Below, piece by piece: positions 29,587 through 40,379 of a stretch of 64,000 nt of DNA (positions within the stretch are counted from its first letter, which is position 1; each line of letters begins with the position of its first letter). The stretch comes from Paraferrimonas haliotis (lineage in GTDB: Bacteria > Pseudomonadota > Gammaproteobacteria > Enterobacterales > Shewanellaceae). Position numbers and translations under genes: made by a program. The notes beneath the pieces are model-generated. The model did no database searches. It saw only the letters and a list, made by a program, of their open reading frames with translations, and was not told the DNA's origin. The stretch spans positions 62,001-126,000 of the forward strand of contig NZ_NRRB01000001.1 of the NCBI RefSeq assembly GCF_002282895.1, given 5' to 3'.

Positions 29587-31752
29587 ATGATTATTAAAAG
29601 GGTAAAAATGGGGTTGTTGGCGTCTTTAATGGCGGCCACCTGCGCGATGAGCAGCACCACCATTGCCGAGGAAGCACTGTACGCAGCCAACTTTAAGGGA
29701 ACCGATATTCAGGAATTCATCAACATTGTTGGTAAGAACCTGAATCGCACTATTATTGTAGACCCAACCGTTCGTGGCAAAGTCAATGTGCGCTCTTATG
29801 ACATGCTTACCGATGAACAATATTATCAATTCTTCTTAAACGTATTGCAGGTCTACGGTTATGCCATCATTGAGATGGACAACAACATCATCAAGGTCAT
29901 TAAAGATAAAGACGCCAAAGTAGCCAACATTCGAGTTGCCGACGATGACTCGCCGGGCGTTGGTGACGAAATGGTCACCCGAATCGTGCCTTTGTATAAC
30001 GTTGAAGCGAAGCAATTAGCGCCTTTATTGCGTCAGTTAAACGACAACGCCGGTGGCGGTAACGTGGTTAACTACGATCCGTCCAATGTATTGATGATTA
30101 CCGGCCGTGCAGCGGTTGTAAACAAACTCGTGGAAGTCGTTAAACGTGTAGACCGTCAGGGTGATACCGCCATGAAAGTGGTGAAGCTTAAGTACGCTTC
30201 TGCTGGCGAATTGGTGCGTATTGTTGAAACCTTATATCGCGCTCAAGGGCAGGGCAGCAGTGCCGGTAAGGCCCCAAAAGTCGTCGCCGATGAACGTACG
30301 AACTCGGTCATCATCAGTGGTGACGAGAAAAGTCGCGAGCGGGTGGTGGAGTTAATTAAGCGTCTTGACGGTGAATTGGAAAGCACTGGTAACACTAAGG
30401 TGGTGTACCTTAAGCACGCCAAAGCTGAAGACTTGGTGCAAGTGTTGTCAGGCTTTGCCGAAACCTTACAAGCGCAAAGTGACGCCGCCAGCGGCAGTTC
30501 ATCTAATGCTCGCGGTAATGATCGCCGCAGTAAAATTACCATCATGGCGCACAACGATACCAACGCCTTGGTTATTAACGCAGAACCGGACCAAATGCGT
30601 ACCTTAGATACGGTGATTCGCCAGCTCGACATTCGTCGCGCACAAGTGTTGGTTGAAGCCATCATTGTTGAAGTGGCTGAAGGTGACAACGTTGGTTTTG
30701 GTGTGCAATGGGCTACTGCCGCCGGTGGTGGTACTCAGTTTAATAACCTAGGCCCAACCATCGGTGAGATTGGTGCCGGTATTTGGCAAGCACAACCGGA
30801 AGACGGAACCACCGTTTGTACCGAAAATGGCACCTGTACCGAGAATCCTGAGAAACGCGGTGACATTACCTTGTTGGCACAAGCTTTAGGTAAAGTGAAT
30901 GGTATGGCCTGGGGCATTGCCTTTGGTGACTTTGGTGCCATTGTTCAAGCCGTGTCATCGGACACCAACTCTAACGTTCTAGCAACGCCATCAATTACCA
31001 CCCTAGATAACCAAGAAGCCTCCTTCATCGTGGGTGATGAAGTGCCTATTCTTACCGGCTCTACAGCCGGCTCTAACAATGACAACCCGTTCTCTACCGT
31101 AGAGCGTAAAGAAGTGGGTGTGAAGCTTAAAGTTGTCCCACAAATTAACGAAGGCAAGTCAGTTAAACTAACCATTGAGCAAGAAGTTTCGAACGTAAAC
31201 GGCCAAACCGCGGTTGACGTTACTTTTGCGACGCGTCGCCTGACCACCACGGTTATGGCAGATTCTGGTCAAATAGTGGTGCTTGGTGGATTGCTTAACG
31301 AGCAAGTGCAAGAGAGCGTACAAAAAGTACCGTTCTTGGGTGATATTCCAATTATTGGACACTTGTTCAAGTCGTCGAACTCAGCGACCCGTAAAACCAA
31401 TCTTATGGTATTCATTAAACCCACCATTATTCGCGATGGGTTAACCATGACGGGCGTTACTGGCCGCAAATACAATTACTTCCGGGCCTTGCAGTTAGAG
31501 CAACAAGACAAGGGCGTTAACTTAATGCCGAATACTGACGTTCCAGTATTGGAAGATTGGGACCAAGAAGCCTACCTGCCTGATGAAGTGAATAAGATTT
31601 TGGATCAGTATCGCAGCGGTGAAGGGTTGACTACGCCAATGCGAGAAACCGACAGCACCTTACGAGCGTTGCAAGAGTCGAAAGATAAAGACAAGCAAAA
31701 ACAGGCTGAGCAAGAACAGCAGGCCGAAAGCACGGAAGGTCAAGATGACTGA
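29587..31752 (+). CDS. gspD: Type II secretion system secretin GspD
   Basis: 721 residues: signal peptide (to about residue 28), N0-N3 domains ([20 protein letters not shown] onward) and the C-terminal secretin domain ([36 protein letters not shown]). Forms the outer-membrane channel. A charged Gln/Glu/Lys-rich tail ([15 protein letters not shown]) ends the protein. Start has AGAGGAA upstream; the 3' end overlaps gspE by 8 nt. Confidence 0.97.
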   Translation: MIIKRVKMGLLASLMAATCAMSSTTIAEEALYAANFKGTDIQEFINIVGKNLNRTIIVDPTVRGKVNVRSYDMLTDEQYYQFFLNVLQVYGYAIIEMDNNIIKVIKDKDAKVANIRVADDDSPGVGDEMVTRIVPLYNVEAKQLAPLLRQLNDNAGGGNVVNYDPSNVLMITGRAAVVNKLVEVVKRVDRQGDTAMKVVKLKYASAGELVRIVETLYRAQGQGSSAGKAPKVVADERTNSVIISGDEKSRERVVELIKRLDGELESTGNTKVVYLKHAKAEDLVQVLSGFAETLQAQSDAASGSSSNARGNDRRSKITIMAHNDTNALVINAEPDQMRTLDTVIRQLDIRRAQVLVEAIIVEVAEGDNVGFGVQWATAAGGGTQFNNLGPTIGEIGAGIWQAQPEDGTTVCTENGTCTENPEKRGDITLLAQALGKVNGMAWGIAFGDFGAIVQAVSSDTNSNVLATPSITTLDNQEASFIVGDEVPILTGSTAGSNNDNPFSTVERKEVGVKLKVVPQINEGKSVKLTIEQEVSNVNGQTAVDVTFATRRLTTTVMADSGQIVVLGGLLNEQVQESVQKVPFLGDIPIIGHLFKSSNSATRKTNLMVFIKPTIIRDGLTMTGVTGRKYNYFRALQLEQQDKGVNLMPNTDVPVLEDWDQEAYLPDEVNKILDQYRSGEGLTTPMRETDSTLRALQESKDKDKQKQAEQEQQAESTEGQDD

Positions 31753-33346
31753 GCAAAAGCAACCCGCAGCGGAGGTTGATGAGCAGCACCCGCTTGCTGC
31801 TGAGCCTCAGGCCTTGGATGCCGAAGAGGCTCAAACGCTAGACGACATCGAGGAGCAAGAGTTATCGCTCCCTTGGCGTCTGCCCTTTGCCTTTGCTAAA
31901 CGAAACGAATTGGTGATTCATCATAAAGAGGAATCGCCGGAATCAGAATTGGTATTGTTTCATACTGAGAACACTCAGTTATCCTCTATGCTAGAGGCGT
32001 GCCGTGTAGCCGGTGCTAACTTACCTTTAGTGAAGTTAGACGATAAAGCCTTCGATGAAATGTTAACGATGGCTTATCAGCAAGATTCGTCAGAAGCACA
32101 GCAAATGATGGAAGACATCGGCAACGAGATGGACTTGTTCACCCTTGCCGAAGAATTGCCTCAAACCGAAGATTTATTAGAAACCGAAGACGATGCGCCG
32201 ATCATTAAGTTGATTAACGCACTGTTATCCGAAGCCATTAAAGAAGAAGCGTCGGATATCCACATTGAGACCTATGAGAAGCAATTGGTGGTGCGTTTTC
32301 GTGTTGATGGCGTGCTTAAAGAAGTGCTTAAACCCAACCGTAAATTATCGTCGCTATTGGTATCGCGTATCAAAGTAATGGCGCGATTGGATATTGCGGA
32401 AAAGCGAGTTCCTCAAGACGGTCGTATTTCCTTAAGAATTGGTGGTCGAGCCGTAGACGTGCGGGTTTCAACCATGCCTTCCAGTCATGGTGAGCGTGTG
32501 GTGTTGCGTCTTTTAGATAAGAATGCCGGACGCCTTGATTTGGCCCAATTGGGCATGACCCCAAGCGTTCGTGAAAAGTTTGATGGGTTAATTCGAAAAC
32601 CCCACGGCATTATTTTGGTGACCGGTCCAACCGGCTCAGGTAAATCCACCACGCTTTATGCGGGCTTGAATGAAATTAACTCACGCGACCGTAACATCTT
32701 AACCGTTGAAGATCCTATTGAATACGAATTAGAAGGCATTGGTCAAACTCAAGTAAACACCAAAGTCGACATGACGTTTGCTCGTGGACTGCGCGCCATT
32801 TTGCGACAAGATCCCGATGTGGTGATGGTGGGTGAGATTCGAGACTTGGTTACGGGACAAATTGGTGTGCAAGCCTCGCTTACCGGCCACTTGGTTTTAT
32901 CTACGCTGCACACAAACACAGCATCCGGCGCCATTACTCGTTTGCAAGATATGGGCATTGAGCCATTTTTGGTGTCTTCCAGTTTGCTGGGCGTCTTGGC
33001 GCAACGACTCATTCGAACCTTATGTCCCGATTGTAAACAAGCGCATACCCCTGAGCCTCGCGAGCGCGATTTAATGGGGTTAGACGACAAGTTTAACGGC
33101 GTTATTTACCATGCGGTTGGCTGTGAGCATTGCAACTTCAATGGTTATCGTGGACGTACCGGTATTCATGAATTGTTGGTGGTTGATGACGACATTCGTG
33201 AGCTCATCCATAACGGTAAAGGCGAGCTTGCCATCGAGCGTTATTTGCGAGCCCATAACCCAAGCATTCGCCAAGACGGCATAGAGAAAGTGCTTGCAGG
33301 GAAGACTACCCTAGAAGAGGTTATGCGGGTTACCCGCGAGGAATAA
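31745..33346 (+). CDS. gspE: Type II secretion ATPase GspE
   Basis: 533 residues. Walker [11 protein letters not shown], the Asp box [13 protein letters not shown], Walker [13 protein letters not shown] and a tetracysteine zinc module (CPDC and [14 protein letters not shown]) are intact. The N-terminal 60 residues are acidic and variable. Powers pseudopilus assembly at the inner membrane. Confidence 0.97.
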   Translation: MTEQKQPAAEVDEQHPLAAEPQALDAEEAQTLDDIEEQELSLPWRLPFAFAKRNELVIHHKEESPESELVLFHTENTQLSSMLEACRVAGANLPLVKLDDKAFDEMLTMAYQQDSSEAQQMMEDIGNEMDLFTLAEELPQTEDLLETEDDAPIIKLINALLSEAIKEEASDIHIETYEKQLVVRFRVDGVLKEVLKPNRKLSSLLVSRIKVMARLDIAEKRVPQDGRISLRIGGRAVDVRVSTMPSSHGERVVLRLLDKNAGRLDLAQLGMTPSVREKFDGLIRKPHGIILVTGPTGSGKSTTLYAGLNEINSRDRNILTVEDPIEYELEGIGQTQVNTKVDMTFARGLRAILRQDPDVVMVGEIRDLVTGQIGVQASLTGHLVLSTLHTNTASGAITRLQDMGIEPFLVSSSLLGVLAQRLIRTLCPDCKQAHTPEPRERDLMGLDDKFNGVIYHAVGCEHCNFNGYRGRTGIHELLVVDDDIRELIHNGKGELAIERYLRAHNPSIRQDGIEKVLAGKTTLEEVMRVTREE

Positions 33347-33349
33347 ACT

Positions 33350-34570
33350 ATGCCGGCATTTGAGTATCAAGCATTTACTAAGGCTGGAAAAAAAGCCAAC
33401 GGCGTTATCGAGGCCGATACCGCTCGCCAAGCTCGTGGTTTATTGCGCGACCAAGGCTTAATGCCAACCTCGGTTGAGCCGGTTGCAGAAAAAGAGAAAA
33501 AACAACGCAAAGTTAAAACACAGCTGTTCAAAAAGCGTATTTCTGCCGACGAATTGGCGCTGTTGACGCGTCAAATAGCAACGCTGGTGGCGTCCGGCAT
33601 GCCGATTGAAGAATCGCTAAAGGCGGTTGCTCAACAAACCGAAAAAGCGCGCTTGTCATCGATGATCATGGCGGTGCGCTCACGGGTTGTTGAGGGGTAC
33701 TCAATGGCGGATTCCTTGGCAGAGTTTCCCCATGTGTTTGATGAGCTGTTTGTTGCCATGGTGGCTTCCGGCGAAAAATCCGGTCACCTAGAGGTGGTGC
33801 TCAATCGCTTGGCCGATTACACCGAGCGCCGCCAGCAGTTAAAATCAAAGATGACTCAAGCCATGATCTATCCGGTCATGCTGACCTTAGTCGCCATATC
33901 CGTTATCGCCATTTTGTTATCGGCAGTTGTGCCTCAGGTGATTAGCCAATTCGAGCATATGGGGCAAGACTTACCCGCGACCACTCAATTTTTAATTGCC
34001 GCATCGGACTTTGTTCGCGGGTACGGCTTATGGATCCTAGGTCTTATTGTTATTGGTGTTACCGTTTGGCGACAGTTGTTGCTGCGACCAGCTATTCGCC
34101 TGCGCTACGATTCGTGGATTTTGAATGTGCCGGTAATCGGAAAAGTAGCCAAAGGCCTGAACACCGCTCGTTTTGCCCGTACACTCAGTATTTTAACTGC
34201 CAGTGCTGTGCCCTTATTAGAGGCGATGCGCATTGCCTCCGATGTATTGCTCAATCGTAAGGTGAAAGATGCGGTGGCAGAGGCGACGTCTCGAGTTCGT
34301 GAAGGAACCAGTTTGCGAGCCGCTTTACAAAATACCAAACTTTTTCCGCCAATGATGCTCTATATGATAGCGTCCGGTGAAAAATCCGGTCAGCTGGAAC
34401 AAATGCTAGAGCGGGCTGCCGATAACCAAGATCGTGAGTTTGAAGGGCAAGTTAATTTAGCTTTAGGTGTCTTTGAACCCATGTTGGTGGTTAGTATGGC
34501 GGCAGTAGTGTTGTTTATTGTGATGGCCATCCTGCAACCGATTTTAGAATTGAATAATATGATTGGCTAA
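33350..34570 (+). CDS. gspF: Type II secretion inner-membrane platform protein GspF
   Basis: 406 residues with two repeated T2SSF cytoplasmic domains (LTRQIATLVASGMPIEESL; ARTLSILTASAVPLLEAM) and three membrane helices. The paired VASGEKSGHLE and IASGEKSGQLE motifs mark the internal duplication. Starts 3 nt after gspE. Confidence 0.97.
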   Translation: MPAFEYQAFTKAGKKANGVIEADTARQARGLLRDQGLMPTSVEPVAEKEKKQRKVKTQLFKKRISADELALLTRQIATLVASGMPIEESLKAVAQQTEKARLSSMIMAVRSRVVEGYSMADSLAEFPHVFDELFVAMVASGEKSGHLEVVLNRLADYTERRQQLKSKMTQAMIYPVMLTLVAISVIAILLSAVVPQVISQFEHMGQDLPATTQFLIAASDFVRGYGLWILGLIVIGVTVWRQLLLRPAIRLRYDSWILNVPVIGKVAKGLNTARFARTLSILTASAVPLLEAMRIASDVLLNRKVKDAVAEATSRVREGTSLRAALQNTKLFPPMMLYMIASGEKSGQLEQMLERAADNQDREFEGQVNLALGVFEPMLVVSMAAVVLFIVMAILQPILELNNMIG

Positions 34571-34598
34571 TATAGCCCAATCTTAAAGAGAGAAACGC

Positions 34599-35036
34599 AT
34601 GAACAGACAAAGCAAGCGCCAAACCGGTTTTACCCTACTCGAAGTAATGGTTGTTATTGTTATTTTGGGTATTTTGGCTTCATTAGTGGTACCTAACCTA
34701 ATGGGTAACAAGGAGCAAGCGGACCGCCAAAAAGCGGTGTCCGATATTGTAGCGCTTGAAAGTGCCTTAGATATGTACCGTTTGAACAACAACCGCTACC
34801 CAACCACTGAACAAGGTTTGGATGCTTTGGTGAATCGTCCAACCATTTCACCAGAGCCGCGTAATTACCCAGATGGTGGATTCATTAAGCGTTTGCCAAC
34901 GGATCCTTGGGGCAATGAGTACCTGTTAGTCAGCCCAGGTGAGTTTGGTCGCGTAGACGTGTTTTCAATGGGCCCAGACATGGAGCCAGGAACCGACGAT
35001 GACATCGGTAACTGGAACCTAAACGAGCATCAATAA
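34599..35036 (+). CDS. gspG: Major pseudopilin GspG
   Basis: 145 residues with the prepilin peptidase site G|FTLLEVMVV after a short basic leader and the GspG-type calcium-binding C-terminal region (DPWGNEYLLVSPG; MGPDMEPGTDDDIGNW). Forms the body of the secretion pseudopilus. Confidence 0.97.
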   Translation: MNRQSKRQTGFTLLEVMVVIVILGILASLVVPNLMGNKEQADRQKAVSDIVALESALDMYRLNNNRYPTTEQGLDALVNRPTISPEPRNYPDGGFIKRLPTDPWGNEYLLVSPGEFGRVDVFSMGPDMEPGTDDDIGNWNLNEHQ

Positions 35037-35039
35037 CCT

Positions 35040-35681
35040 ATGATTAGACGCCGCCAGTCCGGCTTTACCTTATTAGAAGTTATGCTGGTGGTGTTGCTAA
35101 TCGGTATGAGTGCCGCTGCCGTGGTGCTCAGTATGTCCACCAACTCGGTGGAAGATGAGCTGAAGAAGCAAGCTCAAAAGTTTATGGCGGTAACTGAAAT
35201 TGCATTGCAAGAAGCGACGTTATCCGGACGCTTTGCCGGCATTTTAGTTGAAGATAACAGTTACTCGTTTTTGGTTTACGACGATGAAGTTCGCCGCGCA
35301 ACCGAAACCGATGAGCAAAAAAAACAGCGCCGTCTTAATCAAAGCAATCTTCCTAAATGGCTAGCCCTGAGCGGGCGTCGTGGTTTTGAGCGGCAAACAA
35401 TGGCGCAAGGCATTGACCTTGAGCTCACCATTGACGGCCTGCCGTTGGACCAAGAAGAGGACGGTGGCGAATCATGGTTTGATGATGATTTTATTGAAGC
35501 CACTAATGCCAATAAGCACCCAGAGCCGCAACTGTTATTGTTTCCCTCCGGAGAGATGACCGCCTTTGAACTGATATTCGCCTCTAAAAATGATAAAGGT
35601 GAAGACGTTATTGTAGAAGTAATCGGTGACCCCCTTGGTCGTATGCACATTGTTGGCGAAGAGCCTGAGGATGAGCAATGA
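35040..35681 (+). CDS. gspH: Minor pseudopilin GspH
   Basis: 213 residues with prepilin cleavage site SG|FTLLEVMLVVLL and a GspH-type domain (EIALQEATLSGRFAGILVED; MTAFELIF). Slightly long, with an acidic insert (DQEEDGGESWFDDDF). Start 3 nt after gspG; overlaps gspI by 4 nt. Confidence 0.93.
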   Translation: MIRRRQSGFTLLEVMLVVLLIGMSAAAVVLSMSTNSVEDELKKQAQKFMAVTEIALQEATLSGRFAGILVEDNSYSFLVYDDEVRRATETDEQKKQRRLNQSNLPKWLALSGRRGFERQTMAQGIDLELTIDGLPLDQEEDGGESWFDDDFIEATNANKHPEPQLLLFPSGEMTAFELIFASKNDKGEDVIVEVIGDPLGRMHIVGEEPEDEQ

Positions 35682-36046
35682 GACGCCAAGGTGGAATGAC
35701 GCTATTAGAAGTCATGGTTGCCTTGGCGGTGTTTGCCATTGCTGCGGTTTCCATGTCTAAGAGTTTGACGGATCAGGTGAGCAACCTACCGGTGCTTAAA
35801 GAGCGCACCTTAGCGCAGTGGGTAGCTGATAATCAAATGGTAGAAACCCGTTTAAGTGAACCGTTTCCCGAGTTAGGTGAGAAGCGCGGTGATACCGAAT
35901 TGTATGAGCAAACTTGGTATTGGAAACGAAAAGTCGTTAAAACCAGCGATGATAAATTTCGCAAAGTGACCGTGGAAGTCAGTGACGATGATCGATTCGA
36001 ACGGGTGATAATGGAGGTAAGCACTTATGTTGCGAAGCTCGATTAA
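35678..36046 (+). CDS. gspI: Minor pseudopilin GspI
   Basis: 122 residues with G|MTLLEVMVALAVFAIAA as the prepilin signature and a short T2SSI domain (LAQWVADNQMVETRL). Part of the pseudopilus tip complex with GspJ and GspK. Overlaps gspJ by 20 nt. Confidence 0.95.
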   Translation: MRRQGGMTLLEVMVALAVFAIAAVSMSKSLTDQVSNLPVLKERTLAQWVADNQMVETRLSEPFPELGEKRGDTELYEQTWYWKRKVVKTSDDKFRKVTVEVSDDDRFERVIMEVSTYVAKLD

Positions 36047-36773
36047 CGCTCGCGGATTCACCCTGCTTGAAATGCTCATTGCAATCGCCATTTTTGCCAT
36101 GATTGGCTTAGCCAGTAATGCCGTACTGCAAACCACCATTAATCAAAACGATTTAACTCAAGTGTATTCTGATCACTTAAGGGATCTGCAGCAGGGCATG
36201 GGTGTGATAGAAAGGGACTTGTCGCAGTTGGTGGCTCGCACTTTTCGTGGTGACGAAGAGCACGGCAGCGCAGTTATCATTAAAGACAATAATCTGTTGG
36301 ATTCGGAAGGCGAAACACTTATTTTTCATCGCATTGGGTGGTTAAATCCAGACGGTATTTTGCCGCGAGGTAGCATTCAAAGCGTAGCTTACCGCCTGTT
36401 CGAGGGTAAACTTGAGCGACTGAGCTTTCCTTACCCAGACCCAATTATTGATGATGAGCCAAACATAGTGACCTTGGCCAGCGATGTCGTAGAAGTGAGA
36501 TATTCATTCTATTATGAAGGCAGCTGGAGCAAGACAGTAAAGAACGATGCGTTGCCGAAAGGAATTGCCATTGAACTGGAGTTCGAAGACAACGTTCGAG
36601 CCATGCGCAAGTTTTTGGTGCCCGCCGGGGCTATTGCCAGCTCAAACAATGACGATGATGGCTCAAACGAAAACGGCAACAACGGTGGTAGTGGTAACAA
36701 TAGCGGTGGCAATAACAATGGTTCTGGCTCGGGCTCTGGCTCGGATTCAGGTGAGCCGGAGGAGGGGCCGTAA
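36027..36773 (+). CDS. gspJ: Minor pseudopilin GspJ with Gly/Ser/Asn-rich tail
   Basis: 248 residues. The prepilin site G|FTLLEMLIAIAIFAMIG and the GspJ core (LQQGMGVIERDLSQLVARTF; VEVRYSFYYEGSWSK) are normal. From about residue 206 an extended low-complexity tail rich in Asn, Gly and Ser, with NNGGSGNNSGGNNNGSGSG, follows the point where typical GspJ proteins end. The DNA of the tail is a degenerate repeat of ggc/tcg/tct codons. Stop and gspK start overlap (TAATG). Confidence 0.94.
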   Translation: MLRSSINARGFTLLEMLIAIAIFAMIGLASNAVLQTTINQNDLTQVYSDHLRDLQQGMGVIERDLSQLVARTFRGDEEHGSAVIIKDNNLLDSEGETLIFHRIGWLNPDGILPRGSIQSVAYRLFEGKLERLSFPYPDPIIDDEPNIVTLASDVVEVRYSFYYEGSWSKTVKNDALPKGIAIELEFEDNVRAMRKFLVPAGAIASSNNDDDGSNENGNNGGSGNNSGGNNNGSGSGSGSDSGEPEEGP

Positions 36774-37774
36774 TGGTGACTGCGCGCAAACAGCGAGGCA
36801 TGGCGTTGTTAGTGGTGATGATGGTGGTAGCCATCATCGCAGCTTTAGCGGTTAAAATCAGCGGTCGCACTCAAGTTGCTTTGCAAAGAACCCTCAACCT
36901 GGCGCAATACGATCAAGCTTATTGGTATGCCATGTCGGCAGAGGAGCTGGCAAAGAAAGTATTGAAACAAGACTTGGATGACAGCGAAGGGCGTGTTCAT
37001 TTACAACAATACTGGGCCAGTCCCAACATTGTCTTTCCTGTGGATGATGGCCAAATAGCGGGCCAAATTACCGATATGCGCTCTTGCTTTAACCTCAATG
37101 CGTTAAGCGTTAAGCCAACCGAGCAAGAACAACAGCAAGCACAAGGTTTTACCTTATCATTAGCCGCGAAACAGTACCAAGCCATGTTAGAGGCGTTAGA
37201 GATTGATAGTTATGGGGCAGAGCGGCTCACCCATACCTTAGTTGACTACGTTGACAGTGATACAGAGATGAGTCCCTATGGCGCTGAAGATGCGGATTAC
37301 GAAAGTCGTAAGGTGCCCTACCGTGCAGCGAACACATTAATGAATCACCGCAGTGAGTTGCGAGCGGTTATTGGCTACAATCAAGCTTTGTATCAAAGAT
37401 TACAAGACTTGGTTTGTGCGATTCCAGGCGAGGACTCGCAGGTGCTCAATGTGAACACCATAAAGCCGGAGAACGCCGAACTGATGGTGGGGATGCTTCA
37501 GGGTGAGATAAGCCTAAGTGACGCACAAAGTTTAATTAATCAAAGACCCGCCTCTGGTTGGGAAAAAATAGAAGAGTTTTGGGAAGAGTCAGCTGTTCGG
37601 TCATTAACCGTGTCCGACAGCATTAAAAGTAGCTTTGTCATCACGAGCAGCTACTTTGATGTGCAGTCGGCGGCAAAGGTCGACGAGAGCATTTTCAGAC
37701 TGTCCAGCGTGATGAAAAAGGGTGGAAACAATCAAATGCAAGTACTAACCCGCCAGTTTGGAGGGCAACGATGA
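36773..37774 (+). CDS. gspK: Minor pseudopilin GspK
   Basis: 333 residues, the large tip pseudopilin. N-terminal G|MALLVVMMVVAIIAALAV, then the T2SSK helical domain (CFNLNALSVKP; LVDYVDSDTEMSPYGAED, carrying calcium-site acidic residues). Overlaps gspL by 4 nt. Confidence 0.96.
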   Translation: MVTARKQRGMALLVVMMVVAIIAALAVKISGRTQVALQRTLNLAQYDQAYWYAMSAEELAKKVLKQDLDDSEGRVHLQQYWASPNIVFPVDDGQIAGQITDMRSCFNLNALSVKPTEQEQQQAQGFTLSLAAKQYQAMLEALEIDSYGAERLTHTLVDYVDSDTEMSPYGAEDADYESRKVPYRAANTLMNHRSELRAVIGYNQALYQRLQDLVCAIPGEDSQVLNVNTIKPENAELMVGMLQGEISLSDAQSLINQRPASGWEKIEEFWEESAVRSLTVSDSIKSSFVITSSYFDVQSAAKVDESIFRLSSVMKKGGNNQMQVLTRQFGGQR

Positions 37775-38973
37775 GCGAACAAGTAACGATTAGGCTGGGC
37801 AGAGATTACGATCAGCCGATACAATGGCTGGTGTACTCGAGCACAGAAGACGAAGTCATTGCATCCGGAGAAATCGCCAACGCCGAAGAGCTGAACCAAT
37901 TAACGGAACGCTGCGCTGGCAAAACGGTGGATGTGTTGGTGCCCGCCAGTTCGCTAACCTTGACTACAGTGACGCTACCAGAAAAAGGTCACCGACAAGC
38001 GCTCAAAGCGCTGCCGTTTATGTTAGAAGAAGAGCTGGCGCAAGATGTTGAGCAGCTTCACTTTGTGGTGGGTCCCATTGAGGGTAACCAAGCCAGCGTC
38101 GCTGTGGTGGCGAAGCAATTAATGGCGGGCTGGTTGGCTTGGCTTGCGGATGCCGAAATTAGCGCTCGCCGGATCGTAGTCGACGCATTAGCGTTGCCAT
38201 GGCAGCCCCAGCAATGGTCTATGGTGGAAATGGATGGTCAATGGTTGATTCGTCAACAACAAGCCATTGCCTTGGCCGTAGATAAATCGTGGTTAACCAT
38301 GATTGCTGCCAAAACCGTTGCACATTGCGCTGAGCAGGAAGTGGACACACCGGTAGTTGCCGCTTATTCCCCCCTAGATCTGCCCATGATGGACGTTCAA
38401 CAGCAAACCCTTGAGCTGCCCATGCTGACCCTTGCAAAAGGCGCAGCTTCGGCACCCATGAATTTATTGGTGGGTGAGTTTGCGCCTAAACGGGAATACT
38501 TTAAGCACATTCAGGTTTGGAAAAAAGTAGCTGCGGTCCTCGTAGTTTGCTTTGTGCTTGGGGTCATTAATAACGGTATTCAGTGGTATCGCTATAGCCA
38601 ACAAGCGCAGCAAACCCAACAGCAGTCAATTGATATTTATAAGAAGATGTTTAACAGCACCCCGCGTGCTGGACTGTTAAGAACCCAAATCGACTCAAAG
38701 CTAAGAGAGTTGCAAGGCGGTCAAGGCGGCAGTCAGGTATTTGCAATTATGGATACCTTAGATCCCGCGTTTGACAAAGTGCCTCAGCTTAAACTGACTG
38801 GAATTCGTTACGATGCCAATCGTGGTGAGTTGCGCCTCAGCATTAAGGCTCCAAACTTTAGTCAGGTTGAGCAGTTTGAGCAGCTGGCTAAAGAAGATTT
38901 TCAAGTGAGCACCGGTTCAATGAATAACAGCGATGAACTGATAACCGGCACCATCACCATTAAGGAATTTTAG
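37771..38973 (+). CDS. gspL: Type II secretion system protein GspL
   Basis: 400 residues: cytoplasmic actin-like domain (TLTTVTLPEKGHRQALKALP, the GspE-binding part), one membrane helix (VAAVLVVCFVLGVINNGIQ) and a periplasmic ferredoxin-like domain. Bridges the ATPase to the platform. Confidence 0.95.
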   Translation: MSEQVTIRLGRDYDQPIQWLVYSSTEDEVIASGEIANAEELNQLTERCAGKTVDVLVPASSLTLTTVTLPEKGHRQALKALPFMLEEELAQDVEQLHFVVGPIEGNQASVAVVAKQLMAGWLAWLADAEISARRIVVDALALPWQPQQWSMVEMDGQWLIRQQQAIALAVDKSWLTMIAAKTVAHCAEQEVDTPVVAAYSPLDLPMMDVQQQTLELPMLTLAKGAASAPMNLLVGEFAPKREYFKHIQVWKKVAAVLVVCFVLGVINNGIQWYRYSQQAQQTQQQSIDIYKKMFNSTPRAGLLRTQIDSKLRELQGGQGGSQVFAIMDTLDPAFDKVPQLKLTGIRYDANRGELRLSIKAPNFSQVEQFEQLAKEDFQVSTGSMNNSDELITGTITIKEF

Positions 38974-38975
38974 AC

Positions 38976-39446
38976 ATGAAAGAATGGTGGAATAATCTCG
39001 ATCTACGAGAGCGAAAACTGGCCATTGTCGCGGCAATATTCGTAGCCATTGGTGTTCTATACTGGGGCGTTTGGCAACCGGTAGCTAACGGTCGAGAGGC
39101 GGCGGAAACTCGCTACAACTCTCAACAACGCTTGCTCGAGCATGTGCAGCAGACCGCTAATCAAATTGCCAGCATTCGAGCTTCTGGTGGTAACCAGGGC
39201 ACTCGCAGTGGCAGCTTGCAAAGCATTGCCAGTCGCACCGCACCCAGCTATCAGTTATCCATCACTCGGTTTAACCCGAGCAACAATAAGTTGCAATTAA
39301 GCATGGACGACGCGCCCTTTGATAACCTAGCCAATTGGTTGGCCGTGCTGGTTAATCAGTATGGTGTGGTTATCGATAATGTGGAAGTGACCGAAACCGA
39401 TATCCCTGGTGTCGTTCGCATTCGTCGACTTACGTTGGCTAAGTAG
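38976..39446 (+). CDS. gspM: Type II secretion system protein GspM
   Basis: 156 residues: short cytoplasmic start (MKEWWNNLDLRERK), one membrane helix and a periplasmic ferredoxin-like domain (LSMDDAPFDNLANWLAVL). Partner of GspL; starts 2 nt after its stop. Confidence 0.94.
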   Translation: MKEWWNNLDLRERKLAIVAAIFVAIGVLYWGVWQPVANGREAAETRYNSQQRLLEHVQQTANQIASIRASGGNQGTRSGSLQSIASRTAPSYQLSITRFNPSNNKLQLSMDDAPFDNLANWLAVLVNQYGVVIDNVEVTETDIPGVVRIRRLTLAK

Positions 39447-39457
39447 TAGGAAATTTT

Positions 39458-40219
39458 GTGTCGAAATTAAAAATCATTATTGCCTCCATACTCCTATATC
39501 TGGTTTTTATGGTGGCATTATTTCCAGCACGGTTTGCCGTGAAGTTGGCGCCTTTGCCAAATCATGTGCAGCTCAATCAGGTGTCCGGTTCACTGTGGCA
39601 GGGTAAGGTTGGGCAATTGGTTGTAGGGCGATACCACATTGACCAGCTGGCTTGGGAGATGCATCCATGGCAACTGTTTACCGGAGAAGCTGCGCTGTCT
39701 TTTACTGTAGGAAAAAGTCGTTCTTCGCTTCGTGGTCACGGTGATATTGGCTATGGTTTATCCGGGTTACGTATTTCGCAACTTAAAGTGATTGGCGATA
39801 TTTCCTATTGGGCACCGTCGACTATGTTACCGCTGCGGTCTAAGGCCACCGGTCAAGTCGAAGTCTTTATTGCCAACTATCAGCAAGGACAGCCTTATTG
39901 CGAGTCCATGCAAGGCCAAGTCGAAGCCTTAACCTTAGATGTGAATAATCAATTTGGGGAATTTCCGCTGGGAGACATTCGCTTAGACCTGAGTTGCGAC
40001 AACGGAAAACTGCTGGCTACCGCCAGCGAAGACGCCAATCAGCTTGGGGCTCAGGGGCAGTTTAGCCTCGATGAGGGCGGTGTGTATCAGTTGTCCGCGA
40101 GCATTCGTAAAGTCGACAGTCAGCCTGAGCAATTGCAAAAAGCATTGTCGTTTCTGGGGAAACCCGATGCGAAAGGTCGTTACCCACTCGAGTTCTCAGG
40201 AAAAATTCCTGGCTTCTAA
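39458..40219 (+). CDS. gspN: Type II secretion system protein GspN
   Basis: 253 residues with an N-terminal membrane anchor and the GspN signature VSGSLWQGKVGQLVVG and LAWEMHPWQLF. Start is GTG 39458 with AGGAAA close upstream. Last operon gene; GspN is not essential in all T2SS. A terminator follows at 40250. Confidence 0.93.
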   Translation: MSKLKIIIASILLYLVFMVALFPARFAVKLAPLPNHVQLNQVSGSLWQGKVGQLVVGRYHIDQLAWEMHPWQLFTGEAALSFTVGKSRSSLRGHGDIGYGLSGLRISQLKVIGDISYWAPSTMLPLRSKATGQVEVFIANYQQGQPYCESMQGQVEALTLDVNNQFGEFPLGDIRLDLSCDNGKLLATASEDANQLGAQGQFSLDEGGVYQLSASIRKVDSQPEQLQKALSFLGKPDAKGRYPLEFSGKIPGF

Positions 40220-40249
40220 TGAGCGCGATAAAGCATCCTTAGTTATTGA

Positions 40250-40276
40250 TAAAGCGCCTATAATGGCGCTTTTTTA
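40250..40276 (+). terminator. Rho-independent terminator of the gsp operon
   Basis: Stem AAAGCGCC / GGCGCTTT around TATAAT, followed by TTTTTA, about 30 nt after the gspN stop. Confidence 0.85.
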
Positions 40277-40379
40277 TTCTGAGAAACCGGAACAACACTT
40301 TCTTAAGGGGCTACAACACATAGTATTTTATACAGCTTGGCTAAAGTAATTCCATAGCACAACGTCAATGGAATTTATT

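Noticed and set aside
30243..30689. 148-codon minus-strand frame inside gspD
   Set aside because: Shadow of the secretin gene; no initiation signals.
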